Source of the DNA: Burkholderia ambifaria
GTDB lineage: Bacteria; Pseudomonadota; Gammaproteobacteria; Burkholderiales; Burkholderiaceae
Direction: 5' to 3'
Length of the DNA stretch: 64,000 nucleotides
Assembly: GCF_001443045.1 (NCBI RefSeq)
Contig: NZ_LKPJ01000005.1
Span: 1-64,000 of the forward strand
Part shown: positions 1-8,994 of the stretch, one piece after another
How positions within the stretch are numbered: position 1 is the stretch's first letter
Layout of the letters: each line of letters begins with the position of its first letter
Notes under the pieces: generated by a model
What the model was told of the DNA's origin: nothing
Seen by the model: only the letters and a program-made list of their open reading frames with translations
The model's database searches: none
Translations under genes and position numbers: made by a program

Positions 1-205
1 ACTCCTTCATCGCACAACCGCCGCATCTACGCCACTTCGCCTTGATCACGAGAGCTTCGCGGTTACGTGCCCGCTCGCCCTGCTCGGCAGCGCCTTCTAT
101 ACGGTTCTTGTCCATCGGCTCGCGATTTACGCTCCACGCTTCCTTTCCACACTCGGTCTCCCTCATGCAGTTGCGCTTCACTTCATTTGCCGTGATCAGC
201 TTATG

Positions 206-247
206 GCGGGACTTCCACCCGCAGGAGTGCGCCCATGCTGGGCGCAC
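206..247. repeat. Two adjacent hairpins 3' of the cyo operon
   Basis: Two stem-loops lie side by side: a 5-bp stem (GCGGG at 206-210 with CCCGC at 218-222) and a perfect 9-bp stem (GTGCGCCCA at 227-235 with TGGGCGCAC at 239-247, 3-nt loop). The cyo terminator follows 11 bases later. Bases 1-205 hold no gene I can support on either strand. The stretch has the look of a dispersed intergenic element rather than the end of a gene, but that is inference from the paired hairpins only. Confidence 0.4.
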
Positions 248-250
248 ACG

Positions 251-277
251 AAAAAAAAGCGGCACTCGCGTGCCGCT
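251..277 (-). terminator. Intrinsic terminator of cyoABCD
   Basis: A perfect 7-bp stem, GCGGCAC (259-265) with GTGCCGC (270-276) and a 4-nt loop, is followed on the minus strand by eight T (A-run at 251-258). It lies about 35 bases after the cyoD stop codon, so it is a canonical Rho-independent terminator for the minus-strand operon. Confidence 0.9.
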
Positions 278-311
278 TCTTCATGGCCAGCGCGCTGCGC
301 CGAGATGTCGC

Positions 312-644
312 TCAGCGCGACATCATGTTCATGCTGACGTTGTGCATCACCCACAGCGTGCCGACGATCAGGATCGCCGCGGTCAACACGGTGTAGCTGA
401 ACGCCATCACGTTCCAGCGTTGGCCGGACGAACCGTTCATGTGCAGGAAGTACACGAGGTGCACGACGATCTGCACGAATGCAAGCGCAGCCAGCGCGAT
501 CAGCGATGCGTGCGGCGACAGCACGCCGCCCATCACGAGGCCGAACGACGCGGCTGTGAGCAGCACCGACAGGATGAAACCGGCGACATAGCCGCCGACG
601 CTGCCGTGCCCTTCTTCGAGTTGAGACGAATGCGAATGGGCCAT
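312..644 (-). CDS. cyoD: Cytochrome o ubiquinol oxidase subunit IV
   Basis: Small accessory subunit of the cytochrome bo3-type quinol oxidase in the inner membrane; in the family it helps assemble the CuB site of subunit I. The 110-residue product has the expected length, a short polar, His/Ser-rich N-terminus and three hydrophobic segments (about residues 17-40, 46-69 and 80-103). It is the last gene of cyoABCD: its start codon directly follows the cyoC stop, and a terminator follows its own stop. Identity rests on size, topology and position behind cyoC. Confidence 0.95.
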   Translation of the reverse strand: MAHSHSSQLEEGHGSVGGYVAGFILSVLLTAASFGLVMGGVLSPHASLIALAALAFVQIVVHLVYFLHMNGSSGQRWNVMAFSYTVLTAAILIVGTLWVMHNVSMNMMSR

Positions 645-1253
645 TTAGATCACGCTCGCGAGATAGACAAAGGAAAACACGCAGATCCACACGATGTCGA
701 GGAAGTGCCAGAAGAGGCTCAGGCACGTCAGGCGCCGCAGGTCGCGATCGGTCAGGTCGCCGCCACGCAGCACGATCTGTCCGGCCAGCACGATCATCCA
801 CAGAAGGCCTGCCGTCACGTGCAGCCCGTGCGTGCCGACCAGCGTGAAGAACGCCGACAGGAACGCGCTGCGCTGCGGGCCCGCGCCTTCCGCGATCAGG
901 TGCGAGAACTCGCGCAGTTCCATCGCAAGGAACGCCGCGCCGAGCACGAACGTCACCGCGAGCCATGCGAGCAGCGCGCCACGCCGCTGCTTGTACGCGG
1001 CCAGCATCGCGAAGCCGTAGGTGATGCTCGACAACAGCAGCGCGGCGGTTTCCACCGCGACGCCCGGAATGTCGAACAGGTCCTTCGCGGTCGGACCGCC
1101 CGCGTACTGGTTGCCGAGCACGGCGAACGTCGCGAACAGCGCCGCGAAAATTACGCAGTCGGTCATCAGGTACAGCCAGAAGCCGAACACCGAGTGCGAC
1201 GGCGGATGGTCGTCGTGCTCGAGCAGGGTTGCGCTCAAGGTTTTCTGCAACAT
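645..1253 (-). CDS. cyoC: Cytochrome o ubiquinol oxidase subunit III
   Basis: Subunit III of the bo3-type quinol oxidase, a heme-copper oxidase subunit without metal centres that stabilises subunit I. The 202-residue protein has five predicted membrane helices starting near residue 24 ([20 protein letters not shown]) and the family pattern [14 protein letters not shown] around residue 138. This is the length of five-helix CyoC, shorter than the seven-helix COX3. Its ATG shares one base with the cyoB stop (TGATG), so the two are translationally coupled, and cyoD follows without a gap. Confidence 0.96.
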   Translation of the reverse strand: MLQKTLSATLLEHDDHPPSHSVFGFWLYLMTDCVIFAALFATFAVLGNQYAGGPTAKDLFDIPGVAVETAALLLSSITYGFAMLAAYKQRRGALLAWLAVTFVLGAAFLAMELREFSHLIAEGAGPQRSAFLSAFFTLVGTHGLHVTAGLLWMIVLAGQIVLRGGDLTDRDLRRLTCLSLFWHFLDIVWICVFSFVYLASVI

Positions 1254-3259
1254 CAGTTGGCCTCCAGTTCCACGTCGTCGACACGCGTGGCCACGCGCAC
1301 CGCCGGTTGCTTCTCTTCGATCTTGCGCACTTTCGACGCCGGGATGTAGTAGCCGTCGTTGTCACGCGAGCTGTAAACCACGAGCGTCGCGACGATGCCG
1401 ACCAGGCCGCCGATCGCCATCCACCAGATGTGCCACACCAGCGCGAAGCCGAGCACCAGGCTGAAGATCGCGATCACGAGGCCCGCACACGTATTCGACG
1501 GCATGTGGATGTCGCGGATCGTCGCCGGGTTCGGCCGTCCGTCGCCGCGTGCCTTCATGTCGGCGTACGCGTCCAGCGTGCGCACTTGCGGAATCACCGC
1601 GAAGTTGTAGTCGGCCGGCGGCGACGAGGTCGCCCATTCCAGCGTGCGGCCGCCCCACGGATCGCCCGTGGTGTCGCGGTACTCGGGCAGGTTGCGGTTG
1701 CGGATGCTGACGACCAGTTGCAGCAGCTGGCAGGCAATGCCGATCGCGATCAGCACGGCGCCGAACGCGGCGACCAGCAGCCACGGATGCCACGCCGGGT
1801 TGTCGTAGTGGTTCAGGCGACGCGTCATGCCCATGAAGCCGAGCACGTAGAGCGGCACGAACGCGACGTAGAAGCCGACCTGCCAGAACCAGAACGCAGC
1901 CTTGCCGAGCTTCTCGTTCAGCTTGAAGCCGAATGCCTTCGGGAACCAATAGTTGAAGCCCGCGAGATAGCCGAACAGCACGCCGCCGATGATCACGTTG
2001 TGGAAGTGCGCGATCAGGAACAGGCTGTTGTGCAGCACGAAGTCCGCGCCCGGGATCGCCATCATCACGCCGGTCATGCCGCCGAGCGTGAACGTGACCA
2101 TGAAGCCGATCGTCCACAGCACGGGCGTCGTGAATTCGATCCGGCCGCGGTACATCGTAAACAGCCAGTTGAACACCTTCACGCCGGTCGGGATCGCGAT
2201 GATCATCGTCATGATGCCGAAGAACGCATTCACGTTCGCACCGGAACCCATCGTGAAGAAGTGATGCAGCCACACGAGGAACGACAGCACCATGATCGCG
2301 CAGGTCGCGTACACCATCGTCTTGTAGCCGAACAGCGGCTTCTTCGAGAACGTCGCGATGACTTCCGAGAAGATGCCGAACGCCGGCAGGATCAGGATGT
2401 ACACCTCCGGATGGCCCCACGCCCAGATCAGGTTCAGGTACAGCATCGCGTTGCCGCCGGCTTCGTTCGTGAAGAAGTGCATGCCGAGATAGCGGTCGAG
2501 GCCGAGCAGCGCGAGCGTCGCGGTCAGGATCGGGAACGACGCCATGATCAGCACGTTCGTGCAAAGGGCCGTCCACGTGAACACCGGCATCTTCATCAGC
2601 GTCATGCCGGGCGCGCGCATCTTGATGATCGTCACGAAGAAGTTCACGCCGGTCAGCAGCGTGCCGACGCCCGAGATCTGCAGCGCCCACAGGTAGTAGT
2701 CGACCCCTACCCCCGGACTGAACTGCAGCTCCGACAGCGGCGGATAGGCGAGCCAGCCCGTCTGTGCGAACTCGCCGATCACGAGCGACACGTTGATCAG
2801 GATCGCGCTGACCGCCGTCATCCAGAAGGAGAGCGAGTTGATGAACGGGAACGCGACGTCGCGCGCGCCGATCTGTAGCGGCACGACCAGGTTCATCAGG
2901 CCGACCATGAACACCATCGCCATGAAGAAGATCATGATCACGCCGTGCGCGGTGAAGATCTGGTCATAGTGGTGCGGCGGCAGGTAGCCGGGCGCGTTGT
3001 ACGCGAGCGCGAGCTGCATGCGCATCATGATCGCGTCGGCAAAACCGCGCAGCAGCATGATCAGCGCGACGATGATGTACATCACGCCGAGTTTCTTGTG
3101 GTCGACTGTCGTCAACCATTCCGTCCACAGCCACTTCCAGCGGCCGGTGATCGTCAGCGCGGCGAGGATGCCCAGCACGACCAGGCCCATGAAGGCGCCG
3201 GCCACCATGATGATGGGCTGATCGAACGGGATCGCCGATAGTGTGAGTTTGCCGAACAT
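1253..3259 (-). CDS. cyoB: Cytochrome o ubiquinol oxidase subunit I
   Basis: Catalytic subunit of the bo3 quinol oxidase: oxidises ubiquinol, reduces O2 to water and pumps protons. The 668-residue, roughly 15-helix protein carries the hallmark motifs in order: RGFADAIM near residue 71 (quinone-site Arg/Asp), an early heme His in FTAHGVIM, the CuB/cross-linked Tyr motif WGHPEVYI near 283, the HHFFTMG His pair, the K-channel region, and the distal heme His pair in IAHFHNVI. Length matches E. coli CyoB. It starts 3 bases after cyoA and overlaps cyoC by one base. Confidence 0.98.
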   Translation of the reverse strand: MFGKLTLSAIPFDQPIIMVAGAFMGLVVLGILAALTITGRWKWLWTEWLTTVDHKKLGVMYIIVALIMLLRGFADAIMMRMQLALAYNAPGYLPPHHYDQIFTAHGVIMIFFMAMVFMVGLMNLVVPLQIGARDVAFPFINSLSFWMTAVSAILINVSLVIGEFAQTGWLAYPPLSELQFSPGVGVDYYLWALQISGVGTLLTGVNFFVTIIKMRAPGMTLMKMPVFTWTALCTNVLIMASFPILTATLALLGLDRYLGMHFFTNEAGGNAMLYLNLIWAWGHPEVYILILPAFGIFSEVIATFSKKPLFGYKTMVYATCAIMVLSFLVWLHHFFTMGSGANVNAFFGIMTMIIAIPTGVKVFNWLFTMYRGRIEFTTPVLWTIGFMVTFTLGGMTGVMMAIPGADFVLHNSLFLIAHFHNVIIGGVLFGYLAGFNYWFPKAFGFKLNEKLGKAAFWFWQVGFYVAFVPLYVLGFMGMTRRLNHYDNPAWHPWLLVAAFGAVLIAIGIACQLLQLVVSIRNRNLPEYRDTTGDPWGGRTLEWATSSPPADYNFAVIPQVRTLDAYADMKARGDGRPNPATIRDIHMPSNTCAGLVIAIFSLVLGFALVWHIWWMAIGGLVGIVATLVVYSSRDNDGYYIPASKVRKIEEKQPAVRVATRVDDVELEAN

Positions 3260-3262
3260 GCG

Positions 3263-4153
3263 TTACCCCTTCGTGCCGCAGGCGGCGTCCTTCAGGTCGA
3301 GGACGTGGCCATCGTTGTATTTCGCGATGATGTTGTGGAAGAGCCGCGGATCGACCGACGAGAAGTAGCGCACGGGCGCCTTCTCGCTCGGCTGCGCGAC
3401 GGTGCCGTACACGGTCGCGTCGAGTCGCTCGGGCGAGGCCTTCACCTTCTGCACCCATGCGTCGAACTGCTCGCGCGGCTCGGCGAGCGTGCGGAACTTC
3501 ATGTCGGAGAAGCCGCGGCCGCTGAAGTTGGCGGACGTGCCCGCGTAGTCGCCGGCTTCGTCGGCGATCAGGTGCAGGCGTGTCTGCATGCCTGCCATCG
3601 CGTAGACCTGGCCGCCGAGCTGCGGAATGAAGAACGAGTTCATCACCGAATCCGACGTGATGCGGAAGTTCACCGGCGTGCCGACCGGAATCGCGAGCTG
3701 GTTCACCGACGCGATGCCGAGTTCCGGATAGATGAACAGCCACTTCCAGTCGAGCGCGACGACCTCGACGTCGATCGGCTTCACCGCCGACTCGAGCGGC
3801 TTGTACGGATCGAGCTCGTGCGTGGTCTTCCACGTGAGCACGCCGAGGAACAGGATGATCAGCGTCGGCACCGTCCAGATCACGACCTCGATCGCGGTCG
3901 AGTGCGACCAGTTTGGCGCGTAGGCGGCGTTGCGGTTCGATGCGCGGTAGCGCCACGCGAACCACAGCGTGAGCAGGATCACCGGCACGACGACGATCAG
4001 CATCGCCCATGTCGAGGTTGCGATCAGCGCCTTTTCGGCGGCGCCGACGCTTCCTTTCTGATTTAGTACATCTAAATTACAACCTGACAGACTCAGCGCC
4101 GCGCCGATCGACATCAGCGCCGTCCAGCCTTTTGAAGCTCTTCTTTTCATCAC
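3263..4153 (-). CDS. cyoA: Cytochrome o ubiquinol oxidase subunit II (lipoprotein)
   Basis: Subunit II of the bo3 oxidase, 296 residues. The N-terminus is a lipoprotein signal ending in LSGC with the lipidated Cys at residue 25; two membrane helices follow (about 45-67 and 87-108), then a periplasmic cupredoxin fold. The Cys and His ligands of a CuA centre are absent, as expected for a quinol oxidase and unlike cytochrome c oxidases. First gene of cyoABCD. The start is taken at the ATG at 4153; a second Met follows directly. The 298-base gap upstream must hold the operon promoter, but I could not fix convincing -35/-10 boxes. Confidence 0.97.
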   Translation of the reverse strand: MMKRRASKGWTALMSIGAALSLSGCNLDVLNQKGSVGAAEKALIATSTWAMLIVVVPVILLTLWFAWRYRASNRNAAYAPNWSHSTAIEVVIWTVPTLIILFLGVLTWKTTHELDPYKPLESAVKPIDVEVVALDWKWLFIYPELGIASVNQLAIPVGTPVNFRITSDSVMNSFFIPQLGGQVYAMAGMQTRLHLIADEAGDYAGTSANFSGRGFSDMKFRTLAEPREQFDAWVQKVKASPERLDATVYGTVAQPSEKAPVRYFSSVDPRLFHNIIAKYNDGHVLDLKDAACGTKG

Positions 4154-4396
4154 ACAGCCCGAGGGTCATTGAATCCGTTGCGTATGCCCGATGCGCATTC
4201 GATCCACGAAAGTGGCCGAATCATACGTCGCGCGGGCGCGATGAAAAACCGGCGGATGCGGCAAATCATCATTGCAAAATCTGCTGTGAGACAGATTGTC
4301 GCGGGGGGCGATTTCACGCAGCCGGAAGCCGGCCGCGAGCCGACCGGACACCGGCAGAAAGCCGGGGGACACCGCCCGCGCCGCCCCGATGGATGT

Positions 4397-4439
4397 GCGT
4401 AGAACGGCCGCATCGTCGCGCGATGCGGCCGTTCTACGC
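4397..4439. terminator. Long perfect hairpin 3' of the NuoM-like gene
   Basis: A perfect 19-bp inverted repeat (4397-4415 with 4421-4439, 5-nt loop TCGCG) lies 12 bases beyond the stop of the minus-strand NuoM-like gene. No U-run follows on either strand, so it is either a terminator-like or an mRNA 3'-protecting hairpin. The rest of the 4154-4451 gap, which separates this gene from cyoA, shows no gene. Confidence 0.55.
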
Positions 4440-4451
4440 GATGTCATGCGA

Positions 4452-5981
4452 TCAGCCGCGCGCCGATGCCATGTACGCCGGCTGCGTCGGCGCGACGCCG
4501 TCACCGGCCGGCAGCTTCGAATGGCTCGCGTCGTCGATCAACCGTGCGACGGTCGGATCGATCGCATCGGTAAACGGCTTCGGATCGACGCCGACCATCA
4601 GCACGATCAGCGCGAGCGACGCGAACATCACGATCTCGCGACGGCTCAGGTCGGCGAGCTTCGCGATGCGCGGGCTCGCGATCTTGCCGAACACGACGCG
4701 CTTGACCATCCACAACGTGTACGACGCGCTGAGGATCAGCGTCAGCGCCGCGATTGCCCCGATCCAGAAGTTGACGCGAATCGCGCCCATGATGACCATG
4801 AACTCGCCGACGAAGCCGGACGTGCCCGGCAGGCCGACGTTGGCCATCGCGAACAGGAGCGCGAACGTCGCAAAGCGCGGCATCACGCCCGCCACGCCGC
4901 CGTACGCGGCGATCTCGCGCTGCTTCGTGCGATCGACCAGCACGCTCACGCAGAGCAGCATCGCACCCGCGACGAAGCCGTACGACACGAGTTGCACGAT
5001 CGCGCCTTCGACGCCGATCTGATTGAACAGGAACAGCCCGAGCGTGACGATCCCCATGTGCGCGACCGTCGAATACGCGAGCAGCTTGCCGAGGTCGGTC
5101 TGCGCGAGCGCGATCAGGCTCGCGTAGACGATCGCGAACAGCGACAGCGCGATGACGGCCGGCGCGAAGAAGTGGCTCGCGTCCGGCGTGATCGGCAGCG
5201 CGAAGCGCAGGAAGCCGTAACCGCCGAGCTTGAGCATCGCGAGCATCAGCGCGGCGCCCGTCGGACCGTCCGTATAGACGTCGCGCAGCCACGTGTGAAC
5301 CGGCCACATCGGCACCTTGACCGCGAACGCGGCGAAGAAACCGAGAAACACCAGCAACTGCGGCGCGAAGCCGAGCTGCAGCGTGCGCCATGCGTTCATG
5401 TCGAACGTATGCGACTTCGCGAACAGGTACAGCATCGCCATCAACAGCAGCAGCGAGCCCGCGAACGAGATGAAGAAGAATTTCACGGCTGCGTAGACGC
5501 GATGCTCCCTGCCCCACGTGCCGATCAGCAGGTACAGCGGAATCAGCGTCGCCTCGAAGAAGATGAAGAACAACAGCCCGTCCTGCGCGACGAACACGCC
5601 GACCATCAGCCCCGACAGAATCAGGAACGACGCGTAGTACTGCGCGATGCGCACCGTGACCGACTCCCACGAAGCGATCACGACGACGAGCGTCGTGAAA
5701 GCGGTCAGCACGACGAGCCACAGCGACGCGCCGTCGATCCCGACGCGCCAGCCGGCGTTGAAGGCCGCCAGCCAGTCGCGCGTTTCGGCGAACTGCATTG
5801 CGGCCGAGTGCGAATCGAATCCGGCGACGAGCGGCACGACCGCCGCCAGCCCCGCCAGTGCGCCGACGAGCGCGATCAGTCTCGTGCGATGCGGATGACG
5901 GTCGGAGCCGGCGCGCAGCAGGCACGCGCCGAACAGGATCGGAACCCAGATCGCTAGGCTCAGGAAAGGGAAATCATGCAT
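4452..5981 (-). CDS. Stand-alone NuoM-like proton-translocating subunit
   Basis: A 509-residue, about 14-helix membrane protein of the NuoM/MrpD antiporter-like family (complex I subunit 4). It keeps the residues that define the proton channel: the Glu in FFEATLIPLYLLIG, the Lys in FAVKVPMWPVHTWLRD and the broken-helix segment LAYSTVAHMGIVTLGLF. No other nuo or mrp gene lies nearby, so this is an orphan paralogue rather than part of the 14-gene complex I operon. The start is set at the ATG at 5981 (MHDFPFLSLAIW), with AAGG about 10 bases upstream; an in-frame extension to 6131 is AT-rich, hydrophilic and unlike the family. Function as a channel partner of an unknown protein, or as a spare NuoM, is inference. 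Confidence 0.85.
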   Translation of the reverse strand: MHDFPFLSLAIWVPILFGACLLRAGSDRHPHRTRLIALVGALAGLAAVVPLVAGFDSHSAAMQFAETRDWLAAFNAGWRVGIDGASLWLVVLTAFTTLVVVIASWESVTVRIAQYYASFLILSGLMVGVFVAQDGLLFFIFFEATLIPLYLLIGTWGREHRVYAAVKFFFISFAGSLLLLMAMLYLFAKSHTFDMNAWRTLQLGFAPQLLVFLGFFAAFAVKVPMWPVHTWLRDVYTDGPTGAALMLAMLKLGGYGFLRFALPITPDASHFFAPAVIALSLFAIVYASLIALAQTDLGKLLAYSTVAHMGIVTLGLFLFNQIGVEGAIVQLVSYGFVAGAMLLCVSVLVDRTKQREIAAYGGVAGVMPRFATFALLFAMANVGLPGTSGFVGEFMVIMGAIRVNFWIGAIAALTLILSASYTLWMVKRVVFGKIASPRIAKLADLSRREIVMFASLALIVLMVGVDPKPFTDAIDPTVARLIDDASHSKLPAGDGVAPTQPAYMASARG

Positions 5982-6376
5982 GTCAACAGGCCTTGAGAGA
6001 GTCGCGCACTGCATCGGGAACAGGCGTGACGAAGGGAACGAAATCAAATCGACAGATAGATTTCGTGAATCGTCAATGTTGGCAAAATGTAAAGCGGAAT
6101 CAGGGCAAAACTTGATGCCGCTCAAGCGCAATCGGGTTAACCAGCATAAGGCGATTGATTATTTTTTGCATCGCAACAGAGCCTCGTTTCGCTGCATACC
6201 GATAGACATCTGATTTCTATGAGTAATTTTTTGTATTACGAAGCGACGTCGATCGCTCGAATCGGTGCGATGCCGCATTTTTTCCAAAAAATCGATGCTT
6301 CGATGCGCAAGAACAGAATGTGGGGATCGATGAATGAAAGCGATTCGATCCTTACATACAACCTTTCGTTTTCATT
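5982..6376. other. AT-rich intergenic region
   Basis: About 400 bases with clearly lower GC than the surroundings and runs such as ATTTTTTG and CATTTTTTCC. It must hold the promoter of the NuoM-like gene on the minus strand, but no clear hexamer pair was fixed. A plus-strand 54-codon frame (6219-6383, MSNFLYYEATS) is open but has no Shine-Dalgarno sequence. I do not support a gene here. Confidence 0.5.
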
Positions 6377-6997
6377 TCAATGAATGCCGATTGCCGCGAT
6401 TGGCAACACGGGCCGCAGCGTATTCAGCTGACGCTGATGGCTCAACCTGTCCCACACGCGCATCGTCACCGCACGATAGTGGCTGTGTTGCGCGGGGAAT
6501 TTTGGCCCGGTTCGCATTGACGCCGGCAGGCAGGAACGCGGGGCGGGCGCGATACGCGTGGTACGCATAGCCGTGTCGCGTGCAGTAGCGAACAAAGTTC
6601 TCTTCGTGAACATCGCCGTAACCGCCAATGTGCGACGTGTGCAAGCTCCCGAACGCGATGCCTGCGCGCGGGGTTCAGGTGCCAGGTGCCGCGCGGGCTC
6701 GCACGTTCGTTGCTGCGCGGCCCGCCAGCCGTCCATCGCCCGCGGCTGCTCGCCCTGCCAAACGCGCGCCGCATCGTCGACGAGTGCGAGCAGCAATACG
6801 CCCGGCTCCATCGCGACGAGCTGCGCGTTGATCGCGTTGATCGCGTGGGTCTTGTGAATCACCTGCTGGCGCCCGCCGTACACGTGCGTGCCGTCGACGA
6901 TCGCGTGCCGGTAGCCGCAGCCCCGCGCATAACGCTCGTGATTGTCGACGAACCCGTCGACAGGTCGATACGAAAGGATGGTCCGTACGGAATGCAT
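6377..6997 (-). pseudogene. Decayed glycosyltransferase-like remnants
   Basis: Two separated minus-strand stretches look like pieces of one family of nucleotide-sugar transferases. Near 6997-6750 the frame reads SYRPVDGFVDNHERYARG followed by YGGRQQVIHKTHA and LVAMEPGVLLL. Near 6660-6560, in a different frame after an in-frame stop, the text HEENFVRYCTRHGYAYHAYR recalls the same N-terminal pattern. Between and after them the frames turn into Arg/Ala-rich shadow sequence. I read this as frameshifted and truncated gene remains; an intact unknown gene is less likely. Identity is from pattern recognition only. Confidence 0.4.
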
Positions 6998-7140
6998 GCC
7001 CGCCGGAACTCCAACGTGAGCCGCGCGGGAGGATACGCCTATTTAGCGCATGCTCGTCGCTCGCGTTGAGCATTGATTGGCTGTCCGGACGAAGCGTGGC
7101 ACCGAGGGCAAGCCAGGAAAGGAAGCGAGGAAAAGAACCG

Positions 7141-7182
7141 AAAAAAGAAAAAGCCCCGCAAGTCCGAGAACTTGCGGGGCTT
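7141..7182 (-). terminator. Intrinsic terminator of tRNA-Ser
   Basis: A perfect 13-bp stem (7151-7163 with 7170-7182, loop CCGAGA) is followed on the minus strand by a T-rich run complementary to the A-run at 7141-7152. It lies 12 bases beyond the tRNA 3' end. Confidence 0.9.
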
Positions 7183-7194
7183 TGTCACCGCTTT

Positions 7195-7288
7195 TGGCGG
7201 AGACGGAGGGATTCGAACCCTCGATCCAGGTTTTGGCCCAGATGCTCCCTTAGCAGGGGAGTGCCTTCGACCTCTCGGCCACGTCTCC
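7195..7288 (-). tRNA. serX: tRNA-Ser (anticodon GCU)
   Basis: A 94-nt class II tRNA with encoded CCA. The acceptor stem GGAGACG pairs with CGTCTCC, the anticodon loop is CTGCTAA inside a CTCCC/GGGAG stem, there is a long variable arm, and the T loop is GTTCGAATC. The anticodon GCU reads AGC/AGU serine codons. It has its own promoter upstream and terminator downstream, so it is a single-tRNA transcription unit behind lysC. The symbol is provisional; the isoacceptor call is what the sequence supports. Confidence 0.96.
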
Positions 7289-7331
7289 CAAACTTTCGCT
7301 CGCACCAGGGAGGCAGTGCGACGAGAACGAA

Positions 7332-7360
7332 ATAATATAGGGTTTCGAACCGCCCGTCAA
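7332..7360 (-). promoter_or_regulatory. Sigma-70 promoter of tRNA-Ser
   Basis: On the minus strand, -35 TTGACG (7355-7360) and -10 TATTAT (7332-7337) are separated by exactly 17 bases. The predicted start near 7325 gives a leader of about 37 bases before the mature tRNA 5' end at 7288. Confidence 0.75.
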
Positions 7361-7365
7361 TTTCC

Positions 7366-7391
7366 GTGATGCATTTTCTTCAATGCATCAC
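7366..7391. terminator. Hairpin at the lysC 3' end
   Basis: A perfect 10-bp stem, GTGATGCATT (7366-7375) with AATGCATCAC (7382-7391), sits 8 bases beyond the lysC stop. On the minus strand no U-run follows, so it is a transcript-end hairpin or weak terminator rather than a canonical one. It abuts the tRNA-Ser -35 box. Confidence 0.45.
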
Positions 7392-7398
7392 AAAAAAT

Positions 7399-8652
7399 TC
7401 ACGCTGCCTGGTCGAGTTCGAATGCCTTGTGCAGCGCGCGGACGGCCAACTCCATATATTTCTCGTCAATCAGCACCGAAATCTTGATTTCGGACGTCGA
7501 GATCATCTGGATGTTGATGCCCTCTTCCGACAGCGTGCGGAACATCTTGCTCGCGACGCCCACGTGCGAACGCATGCCGACGCCGACGACCGACACCTTC
7601 GACACCTTCGGGTCGCCCTGCACGCGCTCGGCGCTCACATGGCCCTGCACCTGGTTGGTGAGGATGTCCATCGCCTTCTGGTAATCGCCGCGACCGACCG
7701 TGAACGTGAAGTCGGTCTTGCCTTCGACGCTCTGGTTCTGGATGATCATGTCGACGTCGACGTTCGCGTCGGCGACCGGGCCGAGGATCTGATACGCGAT
7801 ACCCGGCTTGTCGGGCACGCCCATCACCGCAATGCGTGCTTCGTCGCGCTGGAACGCGATGCCGGAAATGACTGCCTTTTCCATGGTCTCGTCTTCTTCA
7901 AAAGTAATCAGGGTGCCCGAGCGCATTTCTTCGTCGAGCGCAATCAGCGGATCGGTCAGGCTCGACAGCACACGCGTCTTCACCTGGTATTTGCCGGCGA
8001 ATTCGACCGAGCGGATCTGCAGGACCTTCGAGCCGAGGCTGGCCATTTCCAGCATTTCCTCGAACGTCACGCGGTCGAGGCGTCGCGCCTCTTCGACCAC
8101 GCGCGGGTCGGTCGTGTAGACGCCGTCGACGTCCGTGTAGATCAGGCACTCTTCGGCATCCAGCGCGGCCGCGACCGCCACCGCCGACGTGTCCGAGCCG
8201 CCACGGCCCAGCGTCGTGATGTGGCCGTCCGGATCAACGCCCTGGAAGCCCGTGATGATCACGACCTTGCCTGCGTTCAGATCGGCCTTCACGCGCTCGT
8301 CGTCGATCGAGTGGATACGCGCCTTCGTGAACGCGCTGTCCGTCTTGATCGGCACTTGCCAGCCGGCATAACTCACGGCTTCGACACCGATTTCCTGCAG
8401 CGCGATCGACAGCAGGCCGACGCTGACCTGCTCGCCGGTCGACGCGATCATGTCGAGCTCACGCGGGCTCGGCTGGCTCGAAATCTCTTTCGCGAGACCG
8501 AGCAGACGGTTGGTTTCGCCGGACATCGCGGACGGCACGACCACCATCTGGTGCCCGGCCTGATGCCATTTTGCGACGCGTTTCGCGACGTTCTTGATGC
8601 GCTCGACCGAGCCCATCGAAGTGCCGCCGTATTTGTGTACGATGAGTGCCAT
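7399..8652 (-). CDS. lysC: Aspartate kinase
   Basis: Phosphorylates L-aspartate, the first step to lysine, threonine, methionine and diaminopimelate. The 417-residue protein starts with the kinase motif [15 protein letters not shown], has an amino-acid kinase domain to about residue 240 ([16 protein letters not shown] near 170) and two C-terminal ACT domains, the type feedback-regulated by end products. The chosen ATG at 8652 gives the family N-terminus; upstream in-frame codons are unlike it. Last protein gene of the cysS-accA-tilS direction. dapA, which acts two steps later, lies at 30.3 kb. Confidence 0.97.
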   Translation of the reverse strand: MALIVHKYGGTSMGSVERIKNVAKRVAKWHQAGHQMVVVPSAMSGETNRLLGLAKEISSQPSPRELDMIASTGEQVSVGLLSIALQEIGVEAVSYAGWQVPIKTDSAFTKARIHSIDDERVKADLNAGKVVIITGFQGVDPDGHITTLGRGGSDTSAVAVAAALDAEECLIYTDVDGVYTTDPRVVEEARRLDRVTFEEMLEMASLGSKVLQIRSVEFAGKYQVKTRVLSSLTDPLIALDEEMRSGTLITFEEDETMEKAVISGIAFQRDEARIAVMGVPDKPGIAYQILGPVADANVDVDMIIQNQSVEGKTDFTFTVGRGDYQKAMDILTNQVQGHVSAERVQGDPKVSKVSVVGVGMRSHVGVASKMFRTLSEEGINIQMISTSEIKISVLIDEKYMELAVRALHKAFELDQAA

Positions 8653-8994
8653 TGTCGTTCTGAACTGGAGGAGAAACCGCACGGGCGCGCTGGGCAGGCC
8701 GCGTTGCCGTTCGGTCACGCGGCTTGTGGCTGTGGACGGACGACGAGGGGGACGGCTGGGACGCAACACGCAAGCGTGACGGATTTTGCCCGGAAGGCCG
8801 ATCAGGCCGCGCAAACCGGGTACGTCACGCGGAAAACCTGCACAAAACGCTCAAAAATCGAGCCGAGCAAACGACCGAGCGTACCCGATAGAGGCCCGCT
8901 TGACAAGCCGCTCGCCGGTTTGGCGAGCGTTCCGGCGCCGTTTACCAAATGGTGAAAACCGGCGCGCGATCATCTCGCCGGAAGGGGGCCGCCG
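8653..8994 (-). other. Long lysC leader region
   Basis: 342 bases separate the tilS stop from the lysC start on the same strand. It includes a perfect 8-bp hairpin, CGCTCGCC (8909-8916) with GGCGAGCG (8922-8929), just after tilS and lacking a U-run. The length suggests that lysC has its own promoter here. I see neither a clear -35/-10 pair nor the conserved core of a lysine riboswitch. Confidence 0.4.

Noticed and set aside
42-1349. Long plus-strand reading frame antisense to cyoD and cyoC
   Set aside because: Arg/His/Gln-rich shadow frame caused by high GC; the minus strand carries clear oxidase subunits. The same holds for 1229-2878, 4296-5957, 42348-44273 and similar frames.
3263-4153. 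CyoA as a damaged cytochrome c oxidase subunit II without CuA ligands
   Set aside because: Missing CuA ligands are normal for quinol oxidases, and the gene set is cyoABCD.
5982-7288. Intact genomic island or prophage at tRNA-Ser
   Set aside because: No integrase, no direct repeat of the tRNA 3' end elsewhere in the window, and only about 1.2 kb of odd sequence.
8653-8994. Lysine riboswitch before lysC
   Set aside because: The leader is long, but I could not find the conserved multi-helix core; only one simple hairpin is clear.
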